Source: Azonexus sp. R2A61
GTDB taxonomy: Bacteria; Pseudomonadota; Gammaproteobacteria; Burkholderiales; Rhodocyclaceae
Direction: 5' to 3'
DNA length: 64,000 nucleotides
NCBI RefSeq assembly: GCF_021401135.1
Contig: NZ_JACBFO010000001.1
Location: 248,001 to 312,000, forward strand
The translations under genes were made by a program, and so were the position numbers. Positions within the stretch are counted from its first letter, which is position 1, and each line of letters starts with the position of its first letter. This document shows positions 50,462 to 59,675 of this stretch, one piece after another. Under the pieces are notes generated by a model, which did not search any database, was not told where the DNA came from, and worked only from the letters and a program-made list of their open reading frames with translations.

Positions 50462-51003
50462 TGGTGATTTCGCGCAAGGACTCCCTGCTACTCGTCGTCG
50501 ATCTCCAGGAAAAGCTGGCGCCGGCCATCTTCGAAGGGGACGACATCATTCGCAACAGCGTCCGGCTGCTTGAAGGTGCGCGCCGGCTCGGCGTGCCGGC
50601 CTTCGTTTCCGAACACTACGTCAGCGGCCTCGGGCCCAGCGTACCGGCGATCCGCGCGGCTGCGGTCGACGCCCGGATTTTCCCGAAAACCCATTTTTCG
50701 TGCTGGCGCGAACCGGAAATCCCGGCGCTGCTGCGCGCGGCCGGCCGCCGCCAGATCGTGCTGACCGGTGCCGAGACGCACGTCTGCGTGCTGCAGACCG
50801 CGCTCGACCTGCTGGCCGCGGATTTCGACGTGTTCATGGTGGCCGATGCGGCATCCTCGCGCACGCCGCTCAACCGCCAACTGGCTTTCGAGCGCCTGCG
50901 TTCGGCGGGTGGCCAGGTCGTCAGCAGCGAAATGGTGCTGTTCGAATGGCTCGAACGCGGCGGCACCGATGAGTTCCGCGCACTGTTGCCGCTGATCAAG
51001 TAA
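50461..51003 (+). CDS. Isochorismatase-family hydrolase (YcaC-like)
   Basis: This 180-residue cysteine hydrolase has the catalytic triad D14 (LLVVDLQEKL), a Lys in RIFPKTHFSCW and the Cys in VLTGAETHVCVLQTALDLL. The family includes nicotinamidases and isochorismatases; its substrate is unknown. Its ATG overlaps the purU stop (TGATG). Confidence 0.87.
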   Translation: MVISRKDSLLLVVDLQEKLAPAIFEGDDIIRNSVRLLEGARRLGVPAFVSEHYVSGLGPSVPAIRAAAVDARIFPKTHFSCWREPEIPALLRAAGRRQIVLTGAETHVCVLQTALDLLAADFDVFMVADAASSRTPLNRQLAFERLRSAGGQVVSSEMVLFEWLERGGTDEFRALLPLIK

Positions 51004-51108
51004 GACCCGCCCCCTCTCTTTTTCTGCCGACTGCCGCCGTGCCGCGGTCGACACCCTTTTTGCCTGAAAAACGCGGTCGACCGCATCATCCGCGAAAATT
51101 CGTCGCCC

Positions 51109-51137
51109 CAAAAAAAGCGGGCACCCGAAGGTGCCCG
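51109..51137 (-). terminator. Rho-independent terminator after amtB
   Basis: On the minus strand CGGGCACC-TTCG-GGTGCCCG followed by C and TTTTTTT forms a classic hairpin with a UUCG tetraloop, 24 bp past the amtB stop. A palindrome with GCGGTCGACCGC lies at 51073-51084, on the other side. Confidence 0.92.
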
Positions 51138-51161
51138 AAGGGAGAGAGACTACGATTCCGT

Positions 51162-52601
51162 TTAGTGGTGGTAGGCGCTTTCGCCGTGGGAGGTCAGGTC
51201 GAGACCTTCGCGCTCCTCGTCTTCCGGCACACGCAGACCGATCACGATATCGACGATCTTGTAGGCGATGAAGGAGACCACACCGGACCAGACGATCGTG
51301 AAGAGCACGCTCTTGATCTGGATGATGACCTGGGCACCCATCGAGAAGGTGTCCGGGGTCAGGCCGCCGGTACCGCCCAGGCTCTGGGCAGCGAACACAC
51401 CGGTCAGGATGGCGCCGACGATACCGCCGACACCGTGCACACCGAACACGTCGAATGCGTCATCGGCACCCAGGATGCGCTTCAGGCCGGAAACACCCCA
51501 CAGGCAGACCAGACCGGCGATCAGGCCGAGGATGATCGAGCCCATCGGGCCGACGAAACCGGCCGCCGGGGTCACGGCAACCAGACCGGCAACGGCACCG
51601 GAAACGGCACCCAGCACCGAGGGCTTGCCCTTGAACAGCGCCTCGCCGGTGATCCAGGAGAGGGTGGCAGCACCCGTGGCCAGCACGGTATTGACGAAGG
51701 CCAGACCGGCGATGCCGTTGGCGGCGCCAGCGGAACCGGCGTTGAAGCCGAACCAGCCCACCCACAGCAGGGAAGCACCGACCATGGTCAGCGTCAGCGA
51801 GTGCGGGGTCAGCGATTCCTTGCCGAAGCCGATGCGCTTGCCGATCACGTAGGCACCCACCAGACCGGCAATACCGGCGTTGATGTGAACCACCGTACCG
51901 CCGGCGAAGTCGAGCGCACCGTCGGCGCCGAGCAGACCGCCGCCCCAGACGATGTGGGCCATCGGCACGTAGGAGAAGGTGAACCAGATCACCGAGAACA
52001 GCATCACCGCGGAGAACTTGATGCGCTCGGCGAAGGAACCGACGATCAGGGCGGTGGTGATGGCCGCGAAGGTGGATTGGAAGATCAGGAAGACATATTC
52101 CGGGATGGTGGGCAGGACGCCGGACAGGGTGTCGGGCGTGATGCCGGCCAGGAACAGCTTGGACAGATCGCCGAAGAACTTGCCTTCACCGGAGAACGCC
52201 AGGCTGTAGCCGTAGATGCACCACAGCACGGTGATCAGCGAGAAGATCACGAAGACCTGCATGAGCACCGACAGCATGTTCTTGCTGCGGGCCAGGCCGC
52301 CGTAGAACAGGGCCAGACCGGGGATGGTCATCAGGATGACCAGCATGGTGGAAGTCAGCATCCAGGCGGTATCGCCGGTGTCGAGCTTCGGTTCGGCAGC
52401 CGGCGCAGCAGCTTCGGCCGGTGCTTCAGCCGGGGCAGCGGCAGCTTCGGCGGCGGGAGCGGCAGCAGCGGCGCCCGAAGCGGTTTCGGTGGCGACAGCC
52501 GCCGGGGCAGCCGCCGGTTCGGCGGCCTTTTCTTCAGCCCAGGCCGATGCGCCGAATGCAACGGCGCCGACCAAGGCCAGCATAGCGAGGACACGTTTCA
52601 T
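51162..52601 (-). CDS. amtB: Ammonium transporter AmtB with Ala-rich N-terminal extension
   Basis: This 479-residue Amt-family channel shows LTSTMLVILMTIPGLALFYGGLARSKN, the FAGGTVVHINAGIAGLV region with the pore His, and GVHGVGGIVGAILTGVF with the second His. Before the first transport helix it has a signal peptide (MKRVLAMLALVGAVAFGASAWAEE) and about 50 Ala/Pro/Glu residues. That tail is longer and more repetitive than in E. coli AmtB. It follows glnK by 11 bp. Confidence 0.93.
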   Translation of the reverse strand: MKRVLAMLALVGAVAFGASAWAEEKAAEPAAAPAAVATETASGAAAAAPAAEAAAAPAEAPAEAAAPAAEPKLDTGDTAWMLTSTMLVILMTIPGLALFYGGLARSKNMLSVLMQVFVIFSLITVLWCIYGYSLAFSGEGKFFGDLSKLFLAGITPDTLSGVLPTIPEYVFLIFQSTFAAITTALIVGSFAERIKFSAVMLFSVIWFTFSYVPMAHIVWGGGLLGADGALDFAGGTVVHINAGIAGLVGAYVIGKRIGFGKESLTPHSLTLTMVGASLLWVGWFGFNAGSAGAANGIAGLAFVNTVLATGAATLSWITGEALFKGKPSVLGAVSGAVAGLVAVTPAAGFVGPMGSIILGLIAGLVCLWGVSGLKRILGADDAFDVFGVHGVGGIVGAILTGVFAAQSLGGTGGLTPDTFSMGAQVIIQIKSVLFTIVWSGVVSFIAYKIVDIVIGLRVPEDEEREGLDLTSHGESAYHH

Positions 52602-52612
52602 GTCGGAACTCC

Positions 52613-52972
<360 letters not shown>

Positions 52973-52985
52973 TCAAAACTTTTAA

Positions 52986-53021
52986 TTTCCCGCCGGCGCC
53001 GGCCGGGTCGCCGGCGGGAAA
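52986..53021 (-). terminator. Hairpin between torF-like porin and glnK
   Basis: A 13-bp perfect stem (TTTCCCGCCGGCG with its complement, 10-base loop) begins 13 bp past the porin stop. On the minus strand it is followed by TTAAAAGTTTT. It may weaken transcription into glnK-amtB or fix the porin mRNA end. Confidence 0.7.
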
Positions 53022-53033
53022 GATCGGAATGTC

Positions 53034-53795
53034 TTAGAACGACTTCGAGACGGACAGAACGGCGGTTGCCTTGCCGGCGTACTTCTGATGGCCGCTATTC
53101 ACATTGGTGAAGGTGTAGACCGAACGCTTGGCATCGGTGTCGATGTACGACAGGCCGAACACGAAGCCGCCGATGTCCTTGGTCACGCCCAGCTTCCAGT
53201 CGGTGTAGTCGTTGGCCGAGTAGTTGTTGACGTCGGTATAGCCGACGTGGCCATTGACGCCCCAGCCGGAACCGAGGTCATAGTTGGCCGACAGGTCGTA
53301 GTAACCGGTGTGCTTGGAATTGACCAGGTCGAAGTAGTCGGTCAGCGCGTGCGAGTACTTGAACGACAGGAACTTCCAGGAAGCACCGATGTACAGTTCG
53401 AAGTTGTCGACTGCATCGCTCTGCCCCTTCAGGTTGTTCGAACCCGGGTAGTAGTAGTACAGGCCGCCGACGTCGATGCCGAAGTCGCCGAAGGACTTGC
53501 GATAGCCGCTGTAAACGTCCATTTCGAGGTTGCCGTCCTGGAAGCCGGCGTATTCGCTGACGTTGGAGTTCCAGTTGCCGACATAGAAGCCGCTGGCGTG
53601 GGAGTAGTCGAAACCACCTTGAATGGCAGCCTTGCCGAAGGTCTGGTCGATACCGCGGAAGCGATAGTTCGACACCAGCGAGACGTTGGCGGTGAAGGTA
53701 TGCGCGCTCTCGGCTTCCTGGGCGACGGCAACCTGGACGGCGGCCGGAGCAGCGAAGGCGCCGACGAGGGCCAGGGCGATCAGGGACTTCTTCAT
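53034..53795 (-). CDS. TorF-family putative porin (Gcw_chp)
   Basis: This 253-residue outer-membrane protein has a signal peptide (MKKSLIALALVGAFAAPAAVQVAVA) and beta-strand repeats rich in Tyr/Gly: VSLVSNYRFRGIDQTFGKAAIQGGFDY, YVGNWNSNVSEYAGFQDGNLEMDVY and SANDYTDWKLGVTKDIGGFVFGLSY. It ends in Phe. This family is commonly linked to PII-amtB in betaproteobacteria, suggesting ammonium or nitrogen-compound passage. AGGAGAG precedes ATG 53795. Confidence 0.88.
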   Translation of the reverse strand: MKKSLIALALVGAFAAPAAVQVAVAQEAESAHTFTANVSLVSNYRFRGIDQTFGKAAIQGGFDYSHASGFYVGNWNSNVSEYAGFQDGNLEMDVYSGYRKSFGDFGIDVGGLYYYYPGSNNLKGQSDAVDNFELYIGASWKFLSFKYSHALTDYFDLVNSKHTGYYDLSANYDLGSGWGVNGHVGYTDVNNYSANDYTDWKLGVTKDIGGFVFGLSYIDTDAKRSVYTFTNVNSGHQKYAGKATAVLSVSKSF

Positions 53796-53850
53796 AAGGT
53801 TCTCTCCTGTACGGAAGTAGTTGATAAAAGGAATTTGTGCAGCACAACAT

Positions 53851-53866
53851 AGCAGAAGCTGTGCCA
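53851..53866 (-). promoter_or_regulatory. Sigma-54 (RpoN) promoter of porin-glnK-amtB
   Basis: On the minus strand TGGCAC-AGCTT-CTGCT matches TGGCAC-N5-TTGCW with one mismatch, and GG and GC are exactly ten bases apart. The expected start site, about 12 bp further, leaves a leader near 45 nt before the porin ATG. A GCGCACCGACATGGCGC element 45-60 bp upstream could be an NtrC site but is weak. Confidence 0.85.
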
Positions 53867-54038
53867 GCATGTATTTCTTTTTAAATTCATGCAACTAGAG
53901 AGAACAATTAAAACTGCGCACCGACATGGCGCACCAAACAAGTGCGGTCACAGACTGTTACGCACCAGCGGCGAGCGGCAAAAGGCAAAATCCCCGAAAT
54001 ACCGCTGTGCTACACTGCTCGGCCCACGGAGGATGATC

Positions 54039-54284
54039 ATGCTCGACCCCAAGACCCTGGAAGAATTCGGTAACCGGATGAGCGCGCTGCTCGCCAATTC
54101 CCCGGCCAAGGATATCGAGAAGAACGCCAAGGCTGCCCTGGGCGGCCTGTTCGGCAAGCTCGATCTGGTCACGCGCGAGGAGTTCGACATCCAGGCACAG
54201 TTGCTGGCCCGGACGCGCGAAAAACTGCAGGCGCTGGAAGCCCGCGTCGAAGCACTCGAAAAAGCCCGCCAGGGCGAGCAGTAG
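54039..54284 (+). CDS. ubiK: UbiK, ubiquinone biosynthesis accessory factor (BMFP family)
   Basis: This 81-residue protein has LDPKTLEEFGNRMSALLANSPAKDIEKNAKAALGGLFGKLDLVTREEFD followed by a coiled-coil LLARTREKLQALEARVEALEKA, the BMFP/YqiC pattern. UbiK binds UbiJ to support aerobic ubiquinone synthesis. The ATG at 54039 is 6 bp from GGAGG; an in-frame ATG at 54033 abuts that site. Confidence 0.9.
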   Translation: MLDPKTLEEFGNRMSALLANSPAKDIEKNAKAALGGLFGKLDLVTREEFDIQAQLLARTREKLQALEARVEALEKARQGEQ

Positions 54285-54290
54285 CCCGGC

Positions 54291-55778
54291 ATGGCGCTGG
54301 CCGTCGCGCTCAGTCGCGGACTGGACGGCCTGCACGCGCCACCGGTCACCGTCGAAGTCCATCTGGCCAACGGCCTGCCCGGACTGACGCTGGTCGGCCT
54401 GCCCGACGCCGAGGTCCGCGAGGCGCGCGACCGCGTCCGCGCGGCGATTCTCAATTCCGGCTACGAATTTCCCAGCAAACGGATCACCATCAATCTGGCG
54501 CCGGCCGACCTACCCAAGGAATCCGGGCGCTTCGACCTGCCGATTGCGCTCGGCATCCTGGCCGCCAGCGGACAGATTCCCGTCGACGGCCTGCGCGGTC
54601 ACGAATTTGCCGGTGAATTGTCGCTGTCCGGCGAACTGCGCCCGATTCGCGGCGCCCTGGCAATGGCGCTGCAGGCGGCCGGCGACAAGCGGCGTTTCGT
54701 GCTCCCGGAAGCCAGCGCGCCGGAAGCCGCGCTGGCCGGTTGCGGCGACATCCTGGCGGCGGACTCGCTGCTCGCGGTATGCGCCCACCTGAGCGGCGAA
54801 CGCCCGCTCGGCGCGCCGCCTGCGGTCGACATCGGCAACGGCGAAATTCTTCCCGACCTGGCCGACGTCCGCGGTCAGGCACAGGCCAAGCGGGCGCTCG
54901 AGATCGCCGCGGCCGGGCGCCATTCGCTGTTGATGTACGGTCCGCCGGGTGCCGGCAAGTCAATGCTCGCCAGCCGCCTGCCCGGCCTGATGCCGCCGCT
55001 GACCGAAAGCGAAGCGCGCGAATCGGCCGCCGTGCTGTCGCTGGTCGGCCAGTTCCGGCCTGCGGGCTGGGGCCGCCGGATGTTCCGCAGCCCGCATCAC
55101 TCGGCCTCGGCGGTGGCGCTGGTCGGCGGCGGCAATCCGCCGCGCCCCGGCGAGATCAGTCTGGCGCATCAGGGCATCCTGTTCCTCGATGAACTGCCCG
55201 AGTTCGACCGCAAGGTACTCGAAACGCTGCGCGAGCCGCTGGAAAGCGGTCGCGTGCATATTGCGCGGGCGGCGCGTCAGGCCGAGTTTCCCGCCGAATT
55301 CCAGCTGATCGCCGCAATGAATCCCTGCCCCTGCGGTTATCACGGCCAGGCGCGTTGCCGCTGCACGCCGGAACAGGTGATGCGCTACCGGGGAAAACTG
55401 TCCGGCCCCTTCGTCGACCGCATCGACCTGCTGATCGAAGTGCCGCCGCTGCCCGACGCCGCGCTGGCCGGACAGCCGGACGGCGAAACCTCGGCCGTCG
55501 TCCGCGAACGGGTGGCCGCCGCCTGGGCCAGACAGCGCGCCCGGCAGGGCGGCCCCAACGCCCGCCTGGACAACCGCGAAATCGACCAGTTGTGTGCCCC
55601 GGAGCCCGCCGCCGCCCAGTTGCTGCAGGCAGCCGCGCAGCGCCTGGGCCTGTCGGCCCGCGCCTGGCACCGCGTGCTCAAGGTGGCGCGCACCATCGCC
55701 GACCTGGCTGCCAGCGAGACCATCGCCGCCGCCCATGTCGGCGAAGCTATCCAGTATCGGCGACTGGCCCATGACTGA
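54291..55778 (+). CDS. comM: YifB/ComM-family Mg-chelatase-like AAA ATPase
   Basis: This 495-residue protein has an N-terminal Lon-protease-like domain (LPGLTLVGLPDAEVREARDRVRAAILNSGYEFP), the Walker A LLMYGPPGAGKSMLASRLPGLMPPL, Walker B ILFLDELPEFDRKVLETLREPLE, a zinc-like CPCGYHGQARCRC and a C-terminal domain. ComM drives branch migration of integrated DNA during natural transformation in Vibrio. Its stop overlaps the next start by 8 bp. Confidence 0.9.
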   Translation: MALAVALSRGLDGLHAPPVTVEVHLANGLPGLTLVGLPDAEVREARDRVRAAILNSGYEFPSKRITINLAPADLPKESGRFDLPIALGILAASGQIPVDGLRGHEFAGELSLSGELRPIRGALAMALQAAGDKRRFVLPEASAPEAALAGCGDILAADSLLAVCAHLSGERPLGAPPAVDIGNGEILPDLADVRGQAQAKRALEIAAAGRHSLLMYGPPGAGKSMLASRLPGLMPPLTESEARESAAVLSLVGQFRPAGWGRRMFRSPHHSASAVALVGGGNPPRPGEISLAHQGILFLDELPEFDRKVLETLREPLESGRVHIARAARQAEFPAEFQLIAAMNPCPCGYHGQARCRCTPEQVMRYRGKLSGPFVDRIDLLIEVPPLPDAALAGQPDGETSAVVRERVAAAWARQRARQGGPNARLDNREIDQLCAPEPAAAQLLQAAAQRLGLSARAWHRVLKVARTIADLAASETIAAAHVGEAIQYRRLAHD

Positions 55779-56967
55779 TTCCCGCAACACCCGCGGCCTG
55801 GCGTTGCTGCTGGCCGTCCTGTCGGCGCTCGGCCCGTTCTCGATCGACACCTACCTGCCCAGCTTCCACGATATCGGCAGCAGCCTGCAGGCAACGCCGC
55901 TGGATGTGCAGCAGACGCTGTCCGCCTATCTGTTCTCGTTTGCCGTGATGACCCTGTGGCACGGTGCCATTGCCGACCGTTTCGGCCGGCGCCGGGTGAT
56001 CCTCTGGGCGCTGGCGCTGTTCGGCGTGGCCAGCGCCGGCTGCACGCTGGCCGGCAGCATCGGCCAACTGTGGTTCTGGCGGGCCATGCAGGGCGTCACC
56101 GCCGGTGCCGGCATCGTTGTCAGCCGGGCCATCGTGCGCGACCTGTTCGACGGCGCGGCGGCCCAGCGCCTGATGTCGCAGATCACGATGATGTTCGCGC
56201 TGGCCCCGGCCATTGCGCCGGTGATCGGCGGCTGGCTGCAGTCGGCGTTCGGCTGGCGCTCGATTTTCGTGTTCCTGACGCTGTCGACCGCAGCCCTCTG
56301 GTTCACCTGCTTCAAGCTGCTGCCGGAAACGCTGCCGCCGGCGCGCCGCCAGTCGCTGCAACCGGCCTATCTCGGGCGCACTTACTGGAAGGTGCTGAGT
56401 TCCCCCCGCTTCCTGCTGGTCTGTGCGGCGCTGTCATGCAACTTCGGCGGCTTCTTCATCTATGTACTGTCGGCGCCGACCTTCCTGATGAGCCATCTGA
56501 AATTGCCGGAAACCGCCTTCCTCTGGCTGTTCGGACCGGCGATGAGCGGACTGGTCTGCGGTTCGTGGCTATCCGGCCGGCTGGCCGGGCGCATCTCGCT
56601 CGGCCGCACCGTGGCACTGGGCTACGCGGTGATGGCCGCGGCGGTCGTGCTCAACCTGGCGATCAACCTGACGCTGCCGCCCGGCCTGCCGTGGAGCGTC
56701 GCGCCGCTGTTCGTATACACCACCGGCATGTCGCTGGCGCTGCCCTGTCTGACCTTGTTCGCGCTCGATCCCTTCCCCGAGCAGCGCGGCCTGGCCGCCT
56801 CCTGCCAGACCTTTTTCCAGTCCGGCTTCAACGGTTTCGCTGCGGCCGTGATCGCACCGCTGCTGTGGGGAACGACGCTGCACCTGGCGCTCGGCATGGC
56901 CGGCCTGCTCACCCTGGGCGCGCTGGCCGCCTGGGGACACCGCAAATTACGACTGCTGCCAGGGTAG
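55771..56967 (+). CDS. Bcr/CflA-type MFS multidrug exporter
   Basis: This 398-residue protein with 12 predicted helices begins ALLLAVLSALGPFSIDTYLPSFHDIGSSLQATPLDVQQTLSAYL, the Bcr/CflA start. It has the MFS motif A GAIADRFGRRRVILWAL and the antiporter-type RAIVRDLFDG. It should pump out drugs such as bicyclomycin or sulfonamides, though substrates are unknown. The start overlaps comM by 8 bp. Confidence 0.9.
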   Translation: MTDSRNTRGLALLLAVLSALGPFSIDTYLPSFHDIGSSLQATPLDVQQTLSAYLFSFAVMTLWHGAIADRFGRRRVILWALALFGVASAGCTLAGSIGQLWFWRAMQGVTAGAGIVVSRAIVRDLFDGAAAQRLMSQITMMFALAPAIAPVIGGWLQSAFGWRSIFVFLTLSTAALWFTCFKLLPETLPPARRQSLQPAYLGRTYWKVLSSPRFLLVCAALSCNFGGFFIYVLSAPTFLMSHLKLPETAFLWLFGPAMSGLVCGSWLSGRLAGRISLGRTVALGYAVMAAAVVLNLAINLTLPPGLPWSVAPLFVYTTGMSLALPCLTLFALDPFPEQRGLAASCQTFFQSGFNGFAAAVIAPLLWGTTLHLALGMAGLLTLGALAAWGHRKLRLLPG

Positions 56968-57339
56968 ACCGTGGAAACGCCAGCCGCCGCGGGTTCCGCG
57001 GTGAAAGTCCTCGTCGAGCGGTCCCTCGAAGCCTTCGAGCACGTTGATCACTTGCGTGAAGCCGGCCTTTTCAAGCGCTTCGCAGGCGTACAGCGAACGA
57101 TGGCCGCTGCGGCAGATGACCAGCACCGGACGCTCGACGCTCCCCTTGCACAGCCGCTGCACGCGCAGTGCGAAATCCGGGTCGATGTCCCAGTCCGGCG
57201 CTTCCTGCCAGGCGACATGTTCGGCGCCGACCGGATGACCGACGTACATGTGTTCGATCTCGGTCCGGCAATCGACCAGGACGGCCTCCGGCGTCTGTTG
57301 CAGAAAGGCATGGGCGGCACGGGGATCGAGATGCTGCAT
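56947..57339 (-). CDS. Rhodanese-like domain protein
   Basis: This 130-residue single rhodanese domain has VLVDCRTEIEHMYVGHPVGAEHVAW, the active-site loop VICRSGHRSLYACEALEKAGF and VINVLEGFEGPLD. The Cys in the CRSGHRS loop should carry persulfide sulfur. The start at 57339 is probable; upstream codons lack a ribosome site. Its 3' end overlaps the exporter gene by 21 bp. Confidence 0.85.
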   Translation of the reverse strand: MQHLDPRAAHAFLQQTPEAVLVDCRTEIEHMYVGHPVGAEHVAWQEAPDWDIDPDFALRVQRLCKGSVERPVLVICRSGHRSLYACEALEKAGFTQVINVLEGFEGPLDEDFHRGTRGGWRFHGLPWQQS

Positions 57340-57406
57340 CGGCGTATCGGAACATTTGAATGAACCGATATTATACGTTTCCCCCCACCGTCTGCCCCGG
57401 ATCGCC

Positions 57407-57895
57407 ATGAAACTGCCCGCCTGGATCGTCGCCCTGTTTTCCGGCCTGAGCGCCCTGCTGTTGCCCGCCTGCGACGCGGTGAACCTGCCGCAGATCCAGC
57501 CTGGGGTGACGACGCAGGCCGAGGTCCGCCAGCGCCTGGGCGAACCCGGCGCTGTGCACGCCAACGACGACGGTACGGCGACCTGGGAATACTCGCGCCA
57601 GCCGGCCGGCGTCGACTGCTGGATGATCCGCTTCGACGACCGCCAGGTGGTGGCTGCGGTCGACCAGGCGCTGAGTGCGGAAAACCTCGCCCGCATCGCC
57701 AGCGGCATGCCCGAGGCCGAAGTCCTGCGCCAACTTGGCCGCCCGGCGACACGTATCGCCTTCGGCCCCGACGACGTGCTGGAATGGCACGTGCGCAGCG
57801 ATTTTCCCGGCGAGGAAGCCTATTTCGCGGTGCATGTCCGACGCGACGACGGTCGGGTCGTCAAGACCGCCAGCCGGGTCCAGCCGAAAGGCTGA
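57407..57895 (+). CDS. BamE/SmpA-like lipoprotein
   Basis: This 162-residue lipoprotein has a signal with lipobox LLPAC (MKLPAWIVALFSGLSALLLPAC) and two SmpA-like repeats: LPQIQPGVTTQAEVRQRLGEPGAVHANDDGTATWEYSR and ARIASGMPEAEVLRQLGRPA. The pattern xxGMxxxEVxxxLGxP is that of BamE/OmlA. It is longer than BamE and is probably a paralogue, not the true BAM subunit. Confidence 0.8.
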   Translation: MKLPAWIVALFSGLSALLLPACDAVNLPQIQPGVTTQAEVRQRLGEPGAVHANDDGTATWEYSRQPAGVDCWMIRFDDRQVVAAVDQALSAENLARIASGMPEAEVLRQLGRPATRIAFGPDDVLEWHVRSDFPGEEAYFAVHVRRDDGRVVKTASRVQPKG

Positions 57896-57904
57896 ACCGC
57901 GCGG

Positions 57905-58504
57905 TCAACCGCCCAGCCGCTGCAATTCCTCGATCGTGTTGATGTTGGCGAAGGCGTCGGCAACGTCAGAAAAATCGACATCGACCGCCGCCAGCGGTTG
58001 ATACCAGCGCTCGAACTTGCGCTCGCCGGCCTGCAGATAGGCGGTCAGATCGTCGAGCAGCTCGCGCCGGCACAGGCAGAACACCGGATGCGGCTGATTG
58101 CCGGTACGGGCGACGGCAATCTGCGCGTCGTTTGCGGTCAACTCGGCTAGCAGCCGGCAAACCAGGTCGACCGGCAACCGCGGCGAATCGCACGGCGCCG
58201 TTGCCACCAAGGGCGTCGCGGCCGCCGCCAGCGCCGCGTGCAGGCCAGCCAGCGGCCCGGCAAACCCGGCGATCGCGTCGGCCACGACCGGATAGCCGAA
58301 GGCGGCATAAACCGCCGGATTACGGTTGGCGTTGATCAGCAGCGTATCGACCTGCGGCGCCAGCCGCTCGATCACGTGCGCCACCAGCGGCCGGCCGGCG
58401 AACGGCTGCAGCCCCTTGTCCACGCCGCCCATCCGGCTGCCCATGCCGCCGGCCAGGACGACACCGGTGATCGCCGGGCGCAAGGGCGACCGGACTTCAG
58501 ACAT
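57905..58504 (-). CDS. mobA: Molybdenum cofactor guanylyltransferase MobA
   Basis: This 199-residue enzyme joins GMP to molybdopterin to form Mo-bis-MGD, needed by formate dehydrogenases and nitrate reductase. The N-terminus ITGVVLAGGMGSRMGGVDKGLQPFAGRPL binds GTP; PLVATAPCDSPRLPVDLV and NQPHPVFCLCRRELLDDL follow. The ATG lies inside the end of mnmH (8-bp overlap). Confidence 0.92.
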   Translation of the reverse strand: MSEVRSPLRPAITGVVLAGGMGSRMGGVDKGLQPFAGRPLVAHVIERLAPQVDTLLINANRNPAVYAAFGYPVVADAIAGFAGPLAGLHAALAAAATPLVATAPCDSPRLPVDLVCRLLAELTANDAQIAVARTGNQPHPVFCLCRRELLDDLTAYLQAGERKFERWYQPLAAVDVDFSDVADAFANINTIEELQRLGG

Positions 58505-59576
58505 GATCGAGAATCTCGCCGGCGACGCGGGCGATTTCCGCATCGCTCAAGACACCCGCCACCACCGGCCGGGATTCGTTCGCGGCATGGCGGGCGAGCG
58601 AGCGGCGGTACAGCGGATCGTAGTGCCGTTCGAGCAGCGATGCGGTCAACGCAGCGAATTCGCCGTTTTCGATCAACCCCCGCCATTCGCCGACGCGTTC
58701 GCCACCAACCAGTTCGCGCAGGCTCTCCAGACGCTGCAGCAGGGTTTCCCGGTCGTCGAGGAAATGCGGGTAATCACGCAGCAGGAAATCCACCCGGTCG
58801 CCCAGCGCTACGCACAGTTCGCTGCGCCCCGCCTGCTGCATCGCCCGGTGGAGTGTCTCCGGCAGACGCAACCGGCCGATCTTGCGCGACTCGGCTTCGA
58901 CGAACACCGGCCGGTCCGGGTCGAAAACGCTCAAGGCCTGCCACAGCAGAGTCTCGAACCATTTCTGCCCGGGCTGCGCGATGCCCGGCCGGCCACCCAG
59001 CACCGAGCCCTTGTGGCAGGCGATTTCCTCGAGGTCGAGCACCTGGCCGCCACGGGCGGCGATGGCCTGCAGGATGCGCGTCTTGCCGCAACCGGTCGGG
59101 CCGGCGATCACGTGGTAACGGAAGCGGCCGGGCAAGGTCTCCAATTGATCCAGCACATGTTGCCGGTAGGCCTTGTAGCCGCCTTCCAGCTGGCAGGCAT
59201 CCCAGCCGACCGAACGCAGCACGGTGTTCATCGCCCCCGAGCGCATGCCGCCGCGCCAGCAAACGATCAGCGGCCGCCATTGCCGGTCGTTGGCGAGAAA
59301 GCGTTCGCGCAAATGGCGCGCGATGTTGGCCGAGATGTAGGCGGCACCGAGCTTCTTGGCAGCGAACGGCGATACCTGCTTGTACAGCGTGCCGACCTCG
59401 GCGCGCTGCGCATCATCGAGGACCGGGCAGGAAATCGCACCGGGAATGTGGTCGTCGGCGAATTCGTCCGGCGAACGGACATCGACGATGGTGTCGAATT
59501 CGCCGAGTTCGCCCAGCGTCGCGCTGCCCTTGCGGGCTGCCTGCCGGGCGGTCGCCGGCAGCCTTTCGCCGTTCAT
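58497..59576 (-). CDS. mnmH: tRNA 2-selenouridine synthase MnmH (SelU)
   Basis: This 359-residue enzyme replaces sulfur by selenium at the wobble uridine of certain tRNAs. It has an N-terminal rhodanese domain with active Cys C106 (LIVCWRGGMRSGAMNTVLR) and a P-loop domain at 159-166 (GPTGCGKT). EIACHKGSVLGG, VFVEAESRKIGRL and RDYPHFLDDR follow, as in SelU. It needs selenophosphate from SelD, which is encoded divergently 99 bp away. Confidence 0.93.
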   Translation of the reverse strand: MNGERLPATARQAARKGSATLGELGEFDTIVDVRSPDEFADDHIPGAISCPVLDDAQRAEVGTLYKQVSPFAAKKLGAAYISANIARHLRERFLANDRQWRPLIVCWRGGMRSGAMNTVLRSVGWDACQLEGGYKAYRQHVLDQLETLPGRFRYHVIAGPTGCGKTRILQAIAARGGQVLDLEEIACHKGSVLGGRPGIAQPGQKWFETLLWQALSVFDPDRPVFVEAESRKIGRLRLPETLHRAMQQAGRSELCVALGDRVDFLLRDYPHFLDDRETLLQRLESLRELVGGERVGEWRGLIENGEFAALTASLLERHYDPLYRRSLARHAANESRPVVAGVLSDAEIARVAGEILDHV

Positions 59577-59675
59577 TTTCCTTTATCCTTCGCGCTGATC
59601 CGTGCCAAGCCGACATTTTAGTGGTCTGCTGCACAAAAGTCGGCCCGACCGACCTGCAATTCGTCAGGAACCCCG

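Noticed and set aside
53915..53936. NtrC enhancer upstream of the sigma-54 promoter
   Set aside because: GCGCACCGACATGGCGC is only partly palindromic and matches GCACCA-N5-TGGTGC poorly; mentioned as a possibility but not listed as a site.
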